A stretch of DNA of 64,000 nucleotides from Hydrogenophaga aromaticivorans (GCF_013387465.1 NZ_VYGV01000003.1:1-64000), one strand, 5' to 3'; counted from the stretch's first letter, positions 1 through 9,157 are shown. The notes: a model not told the origin generated them from the letters alone. Made by a program: numbers and translations.

Positions 1-1897
1 TGGTCCCACCTGCGGTGGTCGCGAACGTTCCGGGCACCACGGTCAGGCTGTCGCCATCCAGGTCGGTGTCGTTGGCGTCCAGATCCACGATGGAAGTGAA
101 CGGCGTGTCTTCGGCAACGGTGATCGCATCGTCCACCGCCAACGGTGGGTCGTTGGCCGGCGTGACCGTGATGGTCGCCGTGGCCGTGCTGGTACCACCG
201 TCGGCATCGGTTATGGTGTAGGTAAAGCTGTCCGTACCGTAGAAGTCGACGTTGGGCGCATAGGTGAAGCTGCCGTTAGGGTTGACGACGACTGTGCCGT
301 TGGCCGGATTGGTGTGAGCCGTCACCGAGAAGCTGTCGCCATCAGGGTCCCTGTCGATCCCATTGCCGTTGTTGGCAAACAGGTTGCCGCTGACTGTCAC
401 GTCTTCATTTGTCGTGAAGGCATCGTTCTGGGCCACCGGTGGACGCATGAGCACGAAGTCAACCCGGTTGACCAGGTAGTCGTCTTCGGCGAACGCGTTG
501 CTGGTGGGAACCGTGAACACCATCCGATCGAACGGAACACCTCCCGTTGCAGTCATCGTGAACGGTCCGTCGATCGTATCGGTACCACCGGTTCGTGACC
601 ACGAACCAACCAGGGTTGTACCCCTGTAGAAGTTCACCAGAGCGGATTCGCTGGGGTTCTGCCAGGCCAACCAAACGTTCGCGCTGGTTACCGTGCCCGC
701 GAAAGTGATCTCAAGGCGCTCAGCTTGCCCACCCTGCTCACCGATCTCTGCCGGGTCTCCACTGAGTTGGGTAGCAGCCACCCCGAAGCCGGGGGGCGTG
801 CCGGTTCTCACAGCAACCGTTCCCACCGAACCGTCCCGGTTGTAGGCAACGGTGGTAAAGCCCAGCCCGGTGTTGGTGACATTGGCGCCCGTGATGGAGA
901 TCGATGTGCCCAGCAAACCTTGCCAAGCCGCAATGTCCAGGGCGTCCGTATCAATCTGACCGGCTTGGGCCTCAAGCACCCAGTCACCACCCAACTCCGC
1001 CGCCCCGGTCGCATCGGTGGACGCGGCCACATCGGCACCCGTTGCATCGGACAAGCCCTGCATCAGCTCAACACCTGCCTCGGTGGACGCCACGTCACAA
1101 CCGTAGATCAGGATGTCCGCGTCATCACTCAGGGCCGCGGCTATGACATCCATTTCATCGCCGTAGGCGTTCGCGAGGGTGCCCGTGTTCAGCGTGCCAG
1201 ATCCCAGGAAAAGCTGCCCATCGGTTCCATGACTGACGATATGGATCGCGTCCACCCCTTCCCGGTCTCGCAAAATTTCGGCAATCTGCTCAACACCGTC
1301 ACGATCCGGATCGAGCACATAGACCTCGCCGGGATGCGTGTCCAGGTATTCCGTGACGCCCTCGGCGATCGAATCGACAAAAATGATCTCCGTACGCTCG
1401 GGTTCAACCGCCTCGGCCATTTCAGTTTCAGTGACGCCATCCAAAGGCTCCTCCGCCACCGGCGCCTCGAGACTGTCGTCAATCGCTGCTTCGGACCCAG
1501 TCTCGGCAACCGCCACGGCCTCCCCTGTCTCTGCCTCATCTTCATCCACCGCGGCTGCGGCTTCCGGCCCATCAGAAACCGGTTCGGTTGTCTCCACCGC
1601 CGCCTGCACAGCAGCAGCGTCAACCTCCGCGTCTTCAGCCTCCAGTTGATCCAGCTCAGCCAGCACAGGATCCGGTCCCGCCGCGTTTTCGGCCTGGGCC
1701 TCCACCAACGTGGCTGGCAGGGCCGCATCAAAAACAATGCGCTGCTCCAGCGCCAGCTGACCCGCATGTGCTCGCAGTGGAACGCGCCGCGCCTTGCGAC
1801 CGGACGATGTCTTTCGTCCCGTGGCATTGGCGGTTTCCGCCGCAGCCACGTAGGTTCCCAAGGATTCGTTCCAGATCGATTTGTGTGACTTGTTCAT
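1..1897 (-). CDS. Large secreted DUF4347 / cadherin-like repeat exoprotein (5' part, runs off the window)
   Basis: About 632 codons are open from an ATG at 1897 to the left edge with no stop; the C-terminus is outside the window. Visible order: a basic N-terminus without a classical signal peptide; LEQRIVFDAA near residues 50-59, resembling the LEPR-type N-terminal motif of giant exoproteins; an acidic Ala/Glu linker (60-165); a DUF4347 domain (about 170-325) with VSHGTDG and IYGCDVA; a beta-rich segment (330-485); then tandem Asp-rich cadherin-like/VCBS-type repeats beginning near PVAQNDAF (488) and NDPPLAVDD (582). Such proteins are usually type I-secreted adhesins with a C-terminal signal, which cannot be seen here. 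The domain calls are from motif recognition. Adhesin function is inferred. Confidence 0.85.
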   Translation of the reverse strand, partial: MNKSHKSIWNESLGTYVAAAETANATGRKTSSGRKARRVPLRAHAGQLALEQRIVFDAALPATLVEAQAENAAGPDPVLAELDQLEAEDAEVDAAAVQAAVETTEPVSDGPEAAAAVDEDEAETGEAVAVAETGSEAAIDDSLEAPVAEEPLDGVTETEMAEAVEPERTEIIFVDSIAEGVTEYLDTHPGEVYVLDPDRDGVEQIAEILRDREGVDAIHIVSHGTDGQLFLGSGTLNTGTLANAYGDEMDVIAAALSDDADILIYGCDVASTEAGVELMQGLSDATGADVAASTDATGAAELGGDWVLEAQAGQIDTDALDIAAWQGLLGTSISITGANVTNTGLGFTTVAYNRDGSVGTVAVRTGTPPGFGVAATQLSGDPAEIGEQGGQAERLEITFAGTVTSANVWLAWQNPSESALVNFYRGTTLVGSWSRTGGTDTIDGPFTMTATGGVPFDRMVFTVPTSNAFAEDDYLVNRVDFVLMRPPVAQNDAFTTNEDVTVSGNLFANNGNGIDRDPDGDSFSVTAHTNPANGTVVVNPNGSFTYAPNVDFYGTDSFTYTITDADGGTSTATATITVTPANDPPLAVDDAITVAEDTPFTSIVDLDANDTDLDGDSLTVVPGTFATTAGGT

Positions 1898-2103
1898 GCT
1901 GCTCAGTGGAGGTTCTAGCGCAACCAAAAGTAACTAGTAGTCCTATTTGTTACTTTAGTTTTGGGTGCGAGGTTACCAAAAGAGGCACCAGGCGGCGCCA
2001 ACTGAAGCAGTAAAGTTCAAATTTTTAAGGTTTTTCGTAACTTTTGACTCAGTGACGTGCGCATCGCACCGCGCTGCCAAGTCCTTACGCCCAGTCCATT
2101 GAT
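1898..2103. promoter_or_regulatory. AT-rich intergenic region with repeated GTAAC/CCAAAAG elements
   Basis: This 206-bp gap between the exoprotein gene and the Nudix gene is clearly more AT-rich than its surroundings. It holds CCAAAAGTAAC (1924-1934), GTTACTTTAGTTTTGG (1949-1964), GGTTACCAAAAG (1971-1982) and GTAACTTTTGAC (2037-2048), which are related direct and inverted motifs. It must contain the promoter of the leftward exoprotein gene, but no convincing -35/-10 pair stands out. A regulator-binding role is inferred. Confidence 0.4.
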
Positions 2104-2553
2104 TCAGCACAGTCTGGATCGCAAGCACAACACCGCTTCGGCGTTGGACGGCGAAAAGCAGAGGTCGGCGGCCTCCAGCAGCGGCAACCAGCGCTGCGCA
2201 CGGTGTTCCCGCGGATTGAGGTTCACGGTCACTGGCTGCGGAATGCACAGGCCGAAGACACGCTCTGTGTTGTGCGTCACCCCCGGCGCGTAACGGTGAA
2301 GCCACTGCGGGTAGATCTCATAGACGTTTTCCAGCGCCCAGTCCGTCAACACATGACCGGGAGCACGCGCATCCAGTCCGGTCTCTTCCCATACCTCGCG
2401 CACCGCCGTGGCCTCGAACGGCTCGTCTTCGGCATCTTTTGAACCCGTGACCGACTGCCAGAATCCCGACGCGTCGGCGCGTTCGATCAGCAGCACCTCC
2501 AGCGCCGGTGTGTGGATCACGACCAGCACTGATTGGGGAATCTTCGGGCGCAT
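2104..2553 (-). CDS. nudB: Dihydroneopterin triphosphate diphosphatase (Nudix, NudB-like)
   Basis: A 149-residue Nudix hydrolase. The Nudix box reads GSKDAEDEPFEATAVREVW followed by EETGL, matching GX5EX7REUXEEXGU. The opening MRPKIPQSVLVVIHT and the overall length resemble NudB, which removes pyrophosphate from dihydroneopterin triphosphate in folate synthesis. ATG 2553 was chosen because it fits the family N-terminus; the frame stays open upstream but codes unlikely sequence. It lies 11 bp after the YqjK-like gene on the same strand. The substrate is inferred from resemblance only, and another Nudix specificity is possible. Confidence 0.8.
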   Translation of the reverse strand: MRPKIPQSVLVVIHTPALEVLLIERADASGFWQSVTGSKDAEDEPFEATAVREVWEETGLDARAPGHVLTDWALENVYEIYPQWLHRYAPGVTHNTERVFGLCIPQPVTVNLNPREHRAQRWLPLLEAADLCFSPSNAEAVLCLRSRLC

Positions 2554-2564
2554 CAACGCGCGGG

Positions 2565-2879
2565 TCAGAGCAGGCTGAGTGACGCGTTGCCGACCGAGCG
2601 GGCGCGCCGCAACAGCCGCCACGCCGACCACACCTTCAGTGCCAGCGCCAGTGAGCGACGCGGTCGCCAAACCGCAACAGTCAGCGCGGCGCCCGCCACC
2701 GCCAGCGGATTCGCGCGCAACCAACGCCAAGCGTCCTGCAGGCGGTCGGCCCACATCAACGCGGGCTCCACCACCTGCAGTTGTTCAACCACCTCCCGGC
2801 GCAGTTGCCCGGACCGCTGCACCAGCAACTCGCGCCTGCGAGCCAGCTGTTCGCGGCGGTCGGGCTCGTTGGCGTTCAT
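2565..2879 (-). CDS. YqjK-like small protein
   Basis: A 104-residue Arg-rich protein. The N-terminal third (about 5-45) is a charged helix with repeated RRE/QLRRE stretches, followed by one hydrophobic segment (NPLAVAGAALTVAVW). This pattern and its place after YqjE-like and DUF883 genes match the elaB/yqjD-yqjE-yqjK arrangement of enterobacteria. ATG 2879 has a good Shine-Dalgarno (GAAGG, 7 nt upstream). A TTG 36 nt further upstream is the alternative. Probable small inner-membrane protein, function unknown. Confidence 0.7.
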   Translation of the reverse strand: MNANEPDRREQLARRRELLVQRSGQLRREVVEQLQVVEPALMWADRLQDAWRWLRANPLAVAGAALTVAVWRPRRSLALALKVWSAWRLLRRARSVGNASLSLL

Positions 2880-2928
2880 GGAAGCGCCTTCGTTCTGCGA
2901 GCTTGCTTGGGGCAACCCGGCACGGTGC

Positions 2929-3303
2929 TCATGAGCGCAATCCCTCGCGGTCTTTCTTGAGTTCTACGACGGTGGCCGAAAACAGCTTGGTGCCGGTGCG
3001 CACCCGCTCGCGAGCCAGCCAGGCCGCAACGCCGCCGAAGCCGAGAAACAGCCCCGCGAACACCGCCAGTGGCAGCAGGCGATGGGTGTCCCATAGCGCC
3101 ACCGTGATCAGCATGGCCAGAAAGCCCAGCCCCAGACTGAGGAAGGCCACCGCCACGGCGCCGTAGACCAGCAGGCCACCAACGCGCAGCACCTCCTCTT
3201 GCGCTTCCACACTGAGCAACTCCAGCCGCAGCTGGAGCAGTTCCAGCACGGTGGCGGTCAGCCCCTTGAGCGAGGCCGACAAGCGGGTCGGAGGTGCAGA
3301 CAT
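2929..3303 (-). CDS. YqjE-like phage-holin superfamily membrane protein
   Basis: A 124-residue protein. An amphipathic N-terminal region (SLKGLTATVLELLQLRLELL, about 10-30) precedes two hydrophobic helices (about 42-66 and 75-97) and a basic tail ending KKDREGLRS. This is the layout of the YqjE/Phage_holin_3_6 family. It starts 11 bp after the DUF883 stop and is followed by the YqjK-like gene, so the three probably form one transcript. Known members are associated with envelope stress but have no defined reaction. The name holin reflects fold similarity and does not imply lysis. Confidence 0.8.
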   Translation of the reverse strand: MSAPPTRLSASLKGLTATVLELLQLRLELLSVEAQEEVLRVGGLLVYGAVAVAFLSLGLGFLAMLITVALWDTHRLLPLAVFAGLFLGFGGVAAWLARERVRTGTKLFSATVVELKKDREGLRS

Positions 3304-3314
3304 GCCCCTTCCGT

Positions 3315-3635
3315 TCAACGCCGGCTGATCAACAGGCCGATCACCAGGCCGATGCCAGCGGCAGTGCCCACGGCTCGCCAAGGGTGTTCGTGCACGTAGT
3401 CGTCGGTGGCGCGCGCCATCTCGCGGGTCTTTTCCTTGATCGCATCTTCAGCGTCCAGCAGCTTGTGGCGGGCCTGGCGCAGGTTTTCGTTGATGCGCTC
3501 GCGCAACTCCACCACCTTGCCTTCGGTCTGGTGGGCGGTAGCCGCCATCAGTTCTTCAGCGTCGGTAATGACGCGCTGCAGGTCAGCGACCAGCTTCTCT
3601 TTGTTGGCCAGGGTATCTTGGGCGTTCTTGCTCAT
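3315..3635 (-). CDS. DUF883 family protein (ElaB/YqjD-like)
   Basis: A 106-residue protein with a long charged N-terminal helix/coiled coil (about 8-75: ANKEKLVADLQ, then ELRERINENLRQA) and a single C-terminal hydrophobic helix with GTAAGIGLVIGLLISRR, typical of DUF883. E. coli relatives YqjD and ElaB are tail-anchored inner-membrane proteins that bind ribosomes in stationary phase. That role is family knowledge and is not visible here. ATG 3635 has a strong AAGGAG 8 nt upstream. It is the first gene of the leftward trio and follows the aspS terminator. Confidence 0.88.
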   Translation of the reverse strand: MSKNAQDTLANKEKLVADLQRVITDAEELMAATAHQTEGKVVELRERINENLRQARHKLLDAEDAIKEKTREMARATDDYVHEHPWRAVGTAAGIGLVIGLLISRR

Positions 3636-3743
3636 GGATAGGCTCCTTTCAAAAAGCCATCCTAACAAACCCCCAACCAAGTGGAGCGGTGCCGTACGTT
3701 TCGATACAGCACCTGCAACAGGCGGCATCACCGAAAACCCGAA

Positions 3744-3776
3744 AAGAAAGGCGGCCTGTGCCGCCCTTCTTTCCTG
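3744..3776 (-). terminator. Rho-independent terminator of aspS
   Basis: GGCGGC (3750-3755), loop CTGT and GCCGCC (3760-3765) form a GC stem. It is flanked by AAGAAA and CTTCTTT, which give a T-rich tail (CTTTCTTTTC) on the minus strand. It sits 17 bp after the aspS stop and before the DUF883 gene, so it separates the two units. Confidence 0.75.
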
Positions 3777-3792
3777 CTGACGCGTCCAGGGA

Positions 3793-5595
3793 TCAGGCCG
3801 GCTTGGCCAGGTCCACGTTGCGCAGGCGGATGTGCAGTTCGCGCAGCTGCTTTTCATCCACCAACGATGGCGCCTGCGTCAGCAGACACTGGGCGCGCTG
3901 GGTCTTGGGGAAGGCGATCACGTCGCGGATCGAGTCGGCGCCAGTCATCAGCGTGACGATGCGGTCCAGACCGAAGGCCAGGCCACCGTGAGGCGGTGCG
4001 CCGTACTGCAGCGCGTCGAGCAGGAAGCCAAACTTGATCTGCGCTTCTTCGGGCGTGATCTTCAGCGCGTCAAACACCTTCTGCTGCACCGCGGCGGTGT
4101 GGATACGCACCGAGCCACCACCGATTTCCCAGCCGTTGAGCACCATGTCGTAGCCCTTGGCGATGCACTTCTCGGGCGCGGTGACCATCCAGTCTTCATG
4201 GCCGTCTTTCGGCGCGGTGAAGGGGTGGTGCACAGCGGTCCAGCGGTCGGCTTCTTCGTCGTGCTCGAACATCGGGAAGTCCACCACCCACATCGGGGCC
4301 CAGCGGGCTTCGAACAGGCCGTTTTTCTTGCCCAGTTCGCTGTGGCCGATCTTCAGGCGCAGCGCGCCGATGGCGTCGTTCACCACCTTGGCCTTGTCGG
4401 CACCGAAAAAGATGATGTCGCCGTCCTGCGCACCAGTGCGTTTCAGGATTTCGGCCACGGCTGCGTCGTGCAGGTTCTTCACGATCGGGCTCTGCAGGCC
4501 ATCGCGGCCCTTGGCCACTTCGTTGACCTTGATCCAGGCCAGGCCCTTGGCGCCGTAGATCTTGACGAACTCGGTGTAGGCGTCGATCTCGCTGCGGCTG
4601 ATTTCGGCACCGCCGCGCACGCACAGGGCGACCACGCGGCCGTTCTTCATGGTGGCGGGTGCACTGAAAACCTTGAAGTCCACGTCGGCCATCACGTCGG
4701 TGAGCTCGGTGAATTCGAGTTTGACGCGCAAATCAGGCTTGTCGGAGCCGAAGCGGTGCATGGCTTCGCTGTAGGCCATGACCGGGAACTCACCCAGGTC
4801 CACGCCCAGGGTGTTCTGGAACACGGTCTTGATCATGCCCTGGAACATGTCGCGGATGTCTTCCTCGGTCAGGAACGAGGTCTCGATATCGATCTGCGTG
4901 AACTCGGGCTGGCGGTCGGCGCGCAGGTCTTCGTCGCGGAAGCACTTGGTGATCTGGTAGTAGCGGTCGAAGCCCGCCACCATCAGCAACTGCTTGAACA
5001 GCTGAGGCGACTGCGGCAGCGCGAAGAAGTGACCGTCGTGCACGCGGCTGGGCACGAGGTAGTCGCGCGCGCCTTCGGGTGTGCTCTTGGTCAGCATCGG
5101 GGTTTCGATGTCGATGAAACCGTTGGCGTCGAGGAACTTGCGCACTTCCATCGCCACGCGGTAGCGCAGCATCAGGTTGTTCTGCATGTAGGGGCGACGC
5201 AGGTCGAGCACGCGGTGCGTCAGGCGTGTGGTTTCGCTCAGGTTGTCGTCGTCCAGCTGGAATGGGGGCGTGACGGATGGGTTGAGCACCTTGAGCTCGT
5301 GGCAGAGGATTTCGATCTTGCCGCTCTTCAGGTTGTCGTTGGTGGTGCCCTCGGGACGTGCGCGCACCAGGCCGGTGACCTGCACGCAGAACTCGTTGCG
5401 CACGTCTTCGGCGGTCTTGAACATCTCGGCGCGATCCGGGTCGCAGACCACCTGCACATAACCTTCGCGGTCGCGCAGGTCGATGAAGATCACACCACCA
5501 TGGTCGCGGCGGCGGTTGACCCAGCCGCAAAGTTGCACGGTTTGGCCCAGCAGGGCTTCGGTCACCAGACCGCAATAGTGGGAGCGCATGGCCAT
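3793..5595 (-). CDS. aspS: Aspartyl-tRNA synthetase
   Basis: A 600-residue bacterial-type AspRS. It has an N-terminal OB fold ([13 protein letters not shown]), class II motif 2 ([20 protein letters not shown]), the bacterial GAD insertion (about 290-420) and motif 3 ([15 protein letters not shown]). It charges tRNA-Asp in the cytoplasm. The start was set at ATG 5595 (MAMRSHYCG); ATG 5589 is six bases further in. It lies last in a leftward run FmdB - DUF502 - aspS and is followed by a terminator. Whether it is discriminating or also charges tRNA-Asn cannot be read with certainty. Confidence 0.98.
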   Translation of the reverse strand: MAMRSHYCGLVTEALLGQTVQLCGWVNRRRDHGGVIFIDLRDREGYVQVVCDPDRAEMFKTAEDVRNEFCVQVTGLVRARPEGTTNDNLKSGKIEILCHELKVLNPSVTPPFQLDDDNLSETTRLTHRVLDLRRPYMQNNLMLRYRVAMEVRKFLDANGFIDIETPMLTKSTPEGARDYLVPSRVHDGHFFALPQSPQLFKQLLMVAGFDRYYQITKCFRDEDLRADRQPEFTQIDIETSFLTEEDIRDMFQGMIKTVFQNTLGVDLGEFPVMAYSEAMHRFGSDKPDLRVKLEFTELTDVMADVDFKVFSAPATMKNGRVVALCVRGGAEISRSEIDAYTEFVKIYGAKGLAWIKVNEVAKGRDGLQSPIVKNLHDAAVAEILKRTGAQDGDIIFFGADKAKVVNDAIGALRLKIGHSELGKKNGLFEARWAPMWVVDFPMFEHDEEADRWTAVHHPFTAPKDGHEDWMVTAPEKCIAKGYDMVLNGWEIGGGSVRIHTAAVQQKVFDALKITPEEAQIKFGFLLDALQYGAPPHGGLAFGLDRIVTLMTGADSIRDVIAFPKTQRAQCLLTQAPSLVDEKQLRELHIRLRNVDLAKPA

Positions 5596-5643
5596 ATCGG
5601 TTCTTCTTTCAGCAGGTTCGCCGTGTTGCACGGCGGGGAGTCA

Positions 5644-6324
5644 TCAGGTCGGGTGGGTGGTCGCGCCGGGCGCTGCCACTTTGGGGAAGGTGTTTTTGGG
5701 GGCACCGGGCGCGATCACGCCCATGGAGACGATGTAGGTCAGCGCTTCGTCCACGCTCATCTGCAGCTCCAGGCAATCGCTGCGGCGCACCATCACGAAA
5801 TAGCCGCCCGTGGGATTGGGCGTGGTGGGCACAAACACACTCAGGAATTCGTCGTGATCGCCGATGCGGCCCGGCTGGGACTGCAAGTGTGCAAGGACCT
5901 CGCCACTGGGCGCACCGGTCTGGAAACCGATGGTCCACATGCCGGCATGCGGCCACTGGACCAGCACCGCTTTGCGAAACGCATTGCCCTTCTCGGAAAA
6001 CAGCGTGTCGGAAATCTGCTTGACACCGGAATAGATGGATCGCACCACCGGAATGCGGTGCAGCAGCGCGTGCCACCAGTCCACCAGCTTGTTGCCGATG
6101 ATGTTGGAAGCCAGCGCCCCGATGGACAGCACCACCACCAGCGCGAAGATCACACCCAGGCCAGGGATGTGAAAGCCGAACAGCTGGTCGGGTTGCCAGC
6201 TCTGCGGCAGGATGTGCAGCGTCTGGTCGAGTGTGCCCACCACCCAGTCCAGCACCCACAGGGTGATGATCAGGGGCACCAGGACCAGCAGGCCAGCCAG
6301 CAGCCATTTGCGCAAGGAAGGCAT
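5644..6324 (-). CDS. DUF502 family membrane protein
   Basis: A 226-residue protein. There are two hydrophobic segments (about 5-27 and 57-78), then a conserved cytosolic-like domain with GNKLVDWWHALLHRIP, RSIYSGVKQ and VFVPTTPNPTGGYFV, all hallmarks of DUF502. No biochemical role is established for the family. It lies between a FmdB zinc-ribbon gene (11 bp gap) and aspS (48 bp gap). Family assignment is strong; function is unknown. Confidence 0.88.
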   Translation of the reverse strand: MPSLRKWLLAGLLVLVPLIITLWVLDWVVGTLDQTLHILPQSWQPDQLFGFHIPGLGVIFALVVVLSIGALASNIIGNKLVDWWHALLHRIPVVRSIYSGVKQISDTLFSEKGNAFRKAVLVQWPHAGMWTIGFQTGAPSGEVLAHLQSQPGRIGDHDEFLSVFVPTTPNPTGGYFVMVRRSDCLELQMSVDEALTYIVSMGVIAPGAPKNTFPKVAAPGATTHPT

Positions 6325-6335
6325 TGCGAGCGAAC

Positions 6336-6698
6336 TCAGGTCGAAGAGGTGGGGGTCGAGCTGGCTGCCGGAGCCGCAGCGGGTGTCGTTGTGGTCGCTG
6401 TGCTGGTGGCGGGTGCCGGACTGGCGACGGCCTCACCCGCCGGTTTGGCAGCCGTGTCCGGTGCGCTGGCACCACTGTCGGCCCCCGCCACGGCCGGTGC
6501 GGCCTTGCCGCCGTTGCCTCCGCGGAAGTCGGTCACGTACCAGCCCGAGCCCTTGAGCTGAAAGCCGGCGGCGGTGACCTGCTTCTGGAAACTGGCCTGG
6601 CCACAGGCCGGGCAGACGCTCAACGGGTCGTCGGACATCTTTTGCAGCACGTCCTTGGCATGGCCGCAGGACGCGCACTTGTAGGCATAAATCGGCAT
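6336..6698 (-). CDS. FmdB-type zinc-ribbon protein
   Basis: A 120-residue protein beginning MPIYAYKCASCGHAKDVLQK. The CxxC pairs CASC (8-11) and CPAC (29-32) form the FmdB/CxxC_CxxC_SSSS zinc ribbon, and GSGWYVTDF follows. The last 50 residues are a low-complexity Ala/Thr/Pro/Ser tail. The FmdB name comes from a putative regulator of formamidase in Methylophilus; the general role of the family is unclear. It is the first gene of a probable operon with DUF502 and aspS. Confidence 0.85.
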   Translation of the reverse strand: MPIYAYKCASCGHAKDVLQKMSDDPLSVCPACGQASFQKQVTAAGFQLKGSGWYVTDFRGGNGGKAAPAVAGADSGASAPDTAAKPAGEAVASPAPATSTATTTTPAAAPAASSTPTSST

Positions 6699-6823
6699 GG
6701 CGGAACCTGTAGGTGACCGGCTGCATGAGAGCCGGGATCGCTTCGGAGGACAAACGGGCAGCGGGTGGGAATCACACCCGGCCCGTCGAGCCCGATCCGA
6801 AGGGTAGAAGAACAAAACCCGTC

Positions 6824-6829
6824 ATTATA
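6824..6829 (-). promoter_or_regulatory. Candidate -10 box upstream of the fmdB-like gene
   Basis: A perfect TATAAT on the minus strand, about 125 bp upstream of the FmdB start in the 191-bp gap after ubiB. No good -35 lies 16-18 bp further upstream, so this is a partial promoter call. Nothing else was recognised in 6699-6889. Confidence 0.4.
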
Positions 6830-6889
6830 AATTGGGGGTGGTTTCCGGATGCACAAGGACCGCAAAACCAGGGCCACCACCGGCAGCGT

Positions 6890-8455
6890 CTACCAGAGTC
6901 GCACCCGCGTGAGCACCTGCATCAACAGCAGACCCATCAGGAAGCCCACCCCGCCCCAGACGATCCCCTGCAGCAAGCGGTTGGTGCGGCGCTGTTCGGC
7001 CAGCAGCTCATCGAGTTCGCGCCGCAGTTCGTGCGGCTTGTGCTGCAGGAAGTCGTGCACCAGCCGCGGCAGCGCAGGCAGCAGCTTGGCGTAGTGCGGC
7101 GCCTCGGCCTTGAGCTGCTGCAACAGCTTCTGCGGTCCGACCTGCTCCACCATCCACTTTTCCAGAAACGGCTTGGCGGTGTTCCAGAGGTCCAGCTCCG
7201 GATCCAGATCGCGGCCCAATCCCTCGATATTCAACAGCGTCTTCTGCAGCAACACCAGTTGCGGCTGGATTTCCACCTGGAAGCGGCGCGAGGTCTGGAA
7301 CAGGCGCATCAGCACCATGCCCAGCGAGATTTCTTTCAGCGGGCGGTCAAAGTACGGCTCACAGACCGCACGGATCGCCGACTCCAGCTCGTCCACCCGG
7401 GTGTCTGCCGGCACCCAGCCACTTTCGATGTGCAGCTCGGCGACGCGCTTGTAATCGCGCCGGAAAAAAGCCGTGAAGTTCTGCGCCAGGTATTCCTTGT
7501 CGAACTCGGTCAGCGTGCCAACGATGCCGAAATCGAGCGAGATGTAGCGTCCGAACGTGGCCGGATCGACGCTGACCTGGATGTTGCCCGGGTGCATGTC
7601 GGCGTGAAAGAAGCCGTCGCGGAACACCTGGGTGAAAAAGATGGTGACGCCGTCACGCGCCAGTTTCGGGATGTCCACACCCCGGCGGCGCAACTCGTCC
7701 ACCTTGTTGATCGGCAGGCCATGCATGCGCTCCATCACCATCACTTCGGTGTGGCAGTAGTCCCAGAGCATCTCCGGGATCAGCACGAGGTCGAGCCCCT
7801 GCATGTTGCGCCGCAGCTGGGCGGCGTTGGCGGCTTCGCGCAGCAGGTCGAGTTCGTCGTGCAGGTACTTGTCGAACTCGGCCACCACCTCGCGCGGCTT
7901 GAGTCGCTTGCCGTCGGCCGACAGCTTTTCGACCCAGCCCGCCATCGTGCGCATGAGGCTCAGGTCTTTTTCAATCACCGGCCGCATGTTGGGTCGCAGC
8001 ACCTTCACCGCCACCTCGCGCCCACCATGGCGGCCATCGCGCAAGGTCGCGAAATGCACCTGCGCGATGGAAGCACTGGCCACCGGCACCTGCTCGAAGT
8101 GGGTGAACACAGCGTCCAGCGGCTTGCCGAACGCGCGCTCGATCGTGGCCACCGCCACGGCGCTGGGGAAGGGCGGCACGCGGTCCTGCAGGCGGGCCAG
8201 TTCGTCGGCAATGTCAGGCGGCAACAGGTCGCGCCGGGTCGAGAGCACCTGGCCAAACTTGACGAAGATCGGACCCAGCCGCTCCAGCGCCTCGCGCAGC
8301 CGCTGGCCGCGAGGGCTGTCCAGGTTGCGGCCGATGGAGACGAGGCGGGTCAGCAGCCGCAGCGTGGGGTGCCGGAAGCTGGACAGCACGAGCTCATCGA
8401 GCCCGTAGCGCAGCACCACCCAGACGATGAAAGCGCCGCGAAAGAGACGCGTCAT
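6890..8455 (-). CDS. ubiB: Ubiquinone biosynthesis protein UbiB (ADCK/ABC1-type atypical kinase)
   Basis: A 521-residue UbiB. It shows the family KxGQ motif ([14 protein letters not shown], from K66), an Ala-rich nucleotide loop ([10 protein letters not shown]), the kinase-like HADMHPGN and LDFGIVG catalytic segments, and a C-terminal membrane anchor (about 498-516, [16 protein letters not shown]). Family members are membrane ATPases needed for ubiquinone (CoQ) synthesis. The start ATG overlaps the ubiJ stop by 4 bp (ATGA), so it is translationally coupled. Confidence 0.97.
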   Translation of the reverse strand: MTRLFRGAFIVWVVLRYGLDELVLSSFRHPTLRLLTRLVSIGRNLDSPRGQRLREALERLGPIFVKFGQVLSTRRDLLPPDIADELARLQDRVPPFPSAVAVATIERAFGKPLDAVFTHFEQVPVASASIAQVHFATLRDGRHGGREVAVKVLRPNMRPVIEKDLSLMRTMAGWVEKLSADGKRLKPREVVAEFDKYLHDELDLLREAANAAQLRRNMQGLDLVLIPEMLWDYCHTEVMVMERMHGLPINKVDELRRRGVDIPKLARDGVTIFFTQVFRDGFFHADMHPGNIQVSVDPATFGRYISLDFGIVGTLTEFDKEYLAQNFTAFFRRDYKRVAELHIESGWVPADTRVDELESAIRAVCEPYFDRPLKEISLGMVLMRLFQTSRRFQVEIQPQLVLLQKTLLNIEGLGRDLDPELDLWNTAKPFLEKWMVEQVGPQKLLQQLKAEAPHYAKLLPALPRLVHDFLQHKPHELRRELDELLAEQRRTNRLLQGIVWGGVGFLMGLLLMQVLTRVRLW

Positions 8456-9108
8456 GCGGCACCACCGCCACCGCCCGGCGTACCCGCATTCGCTGCCGGC
8501 GCGGCCGCTTCGGGCGCGGAGCCAACTGGCGATGCGAAGGGCGGACGTGGCGGGAAGCCTTCGGGCAGGCGCGCGGCAAAAGCCTTCACAGCCTGGGCAC
8601 CTGCGCGCGCAAACCGGCTCAGCGTGTGCGCGGTGGCGTCGCCCACCACGCGGGACAGGTCTTCTTCCAGTTCCCAGCGCACGTTGTCCACCAGCCAGGC
8701 GACTTCGGCGGCGAGCTGCACGTCACCCTGGATGTCCACGCCCGGCTTGTCGCCCGCGATCACGCTCTGGGCCAGCGCAAACGGCGAGGTCTGGGTCAGG
8801 GTCACCGTGAGCTCAGGCTGGGCACCCGCGACCGGACGCTCCAGCAGACCGGCGGGCGTGGCGGCGAGCGTGAGGTGGAAGTCGCCCCACTGCACCCGCA
8901 CCGGTTTGCCCTTCTGGCGCTTGAGACGTTCTTGCGCCTGCGGCTCCTGCATCAGCACGTGGTTGAGGAACAGCACCAGGCGGTTCTGCAACTCGTCCAC
9001 CACCCAGTCGGGCGGACGGATGCTGCCCAGCAGGGACTGCAAAAAGCCCAGTGGCGATCGGCTGCCGCTGTCGGCGCCGGACGAAAAATCGGGGGGTACA
9101 TTTTTCAT
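8452..9108 (-). CDS. ubiJ: Ubiquinone biosynthesis accessory factor UbiJ (SCP2 domain)
   Basis: A 218-residue protein with an SCP2-like lipid-binding domain (about 30-130: [36 protein letters not shown]) and a downstream helical region ([12 protein letters not shown]). It ends in a low-complexity Pro/Ala/Gly tail. Known UbiJ proteins bind ubiquinone intermediates and organise the Ubi metabolon. ATG 9108 has a G-rich Shine-Dalgarno just upstream. It overlaps ubiB by 4 bp. The name rests on the SCP2-like features plus strict linkage to ubiE and ubiB. Confidence 0.85.
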   Translation of the reverse strand: MKNVPPDFSSGADSGSRSPLGFLQSLLGSIRPPDWVVDELQNRLVLFLNHVLMQEPQAQERLKRQKGKPVRVQWGDFHLTLAATPAGLLERPVAGAQPELTVTLTQTSPFALAQSVIAGDKPGVDIQGDVQLAAEVAWLVDNVRWELEEDLSRVVGDATAHTLSRFARAGAQAVKAFAARLPEGFPPRPPFASPVGSAPEAAAPAANAGTPGGGGGAA

Positions 9109-9157
9109 GACCCCCCGATTTTGACGGATAACGCGGGACCATCCCGCCAAGGCGCCG

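Noticed and set aside
725..1888. A 387-codon plus-strand frame at the left end
   Set aside because: It is the complement of the DUF4347 exoprotein frame, which has conserved motifs and runs unbroken to the edge.
3832..9124. Long plus-strand frames (909 and 803 codons) antisense to aspS and ubiB/ubiJ
   Set aside because: Same antisense codon-bias artefact; the minus-strand genes carry clear motifs.
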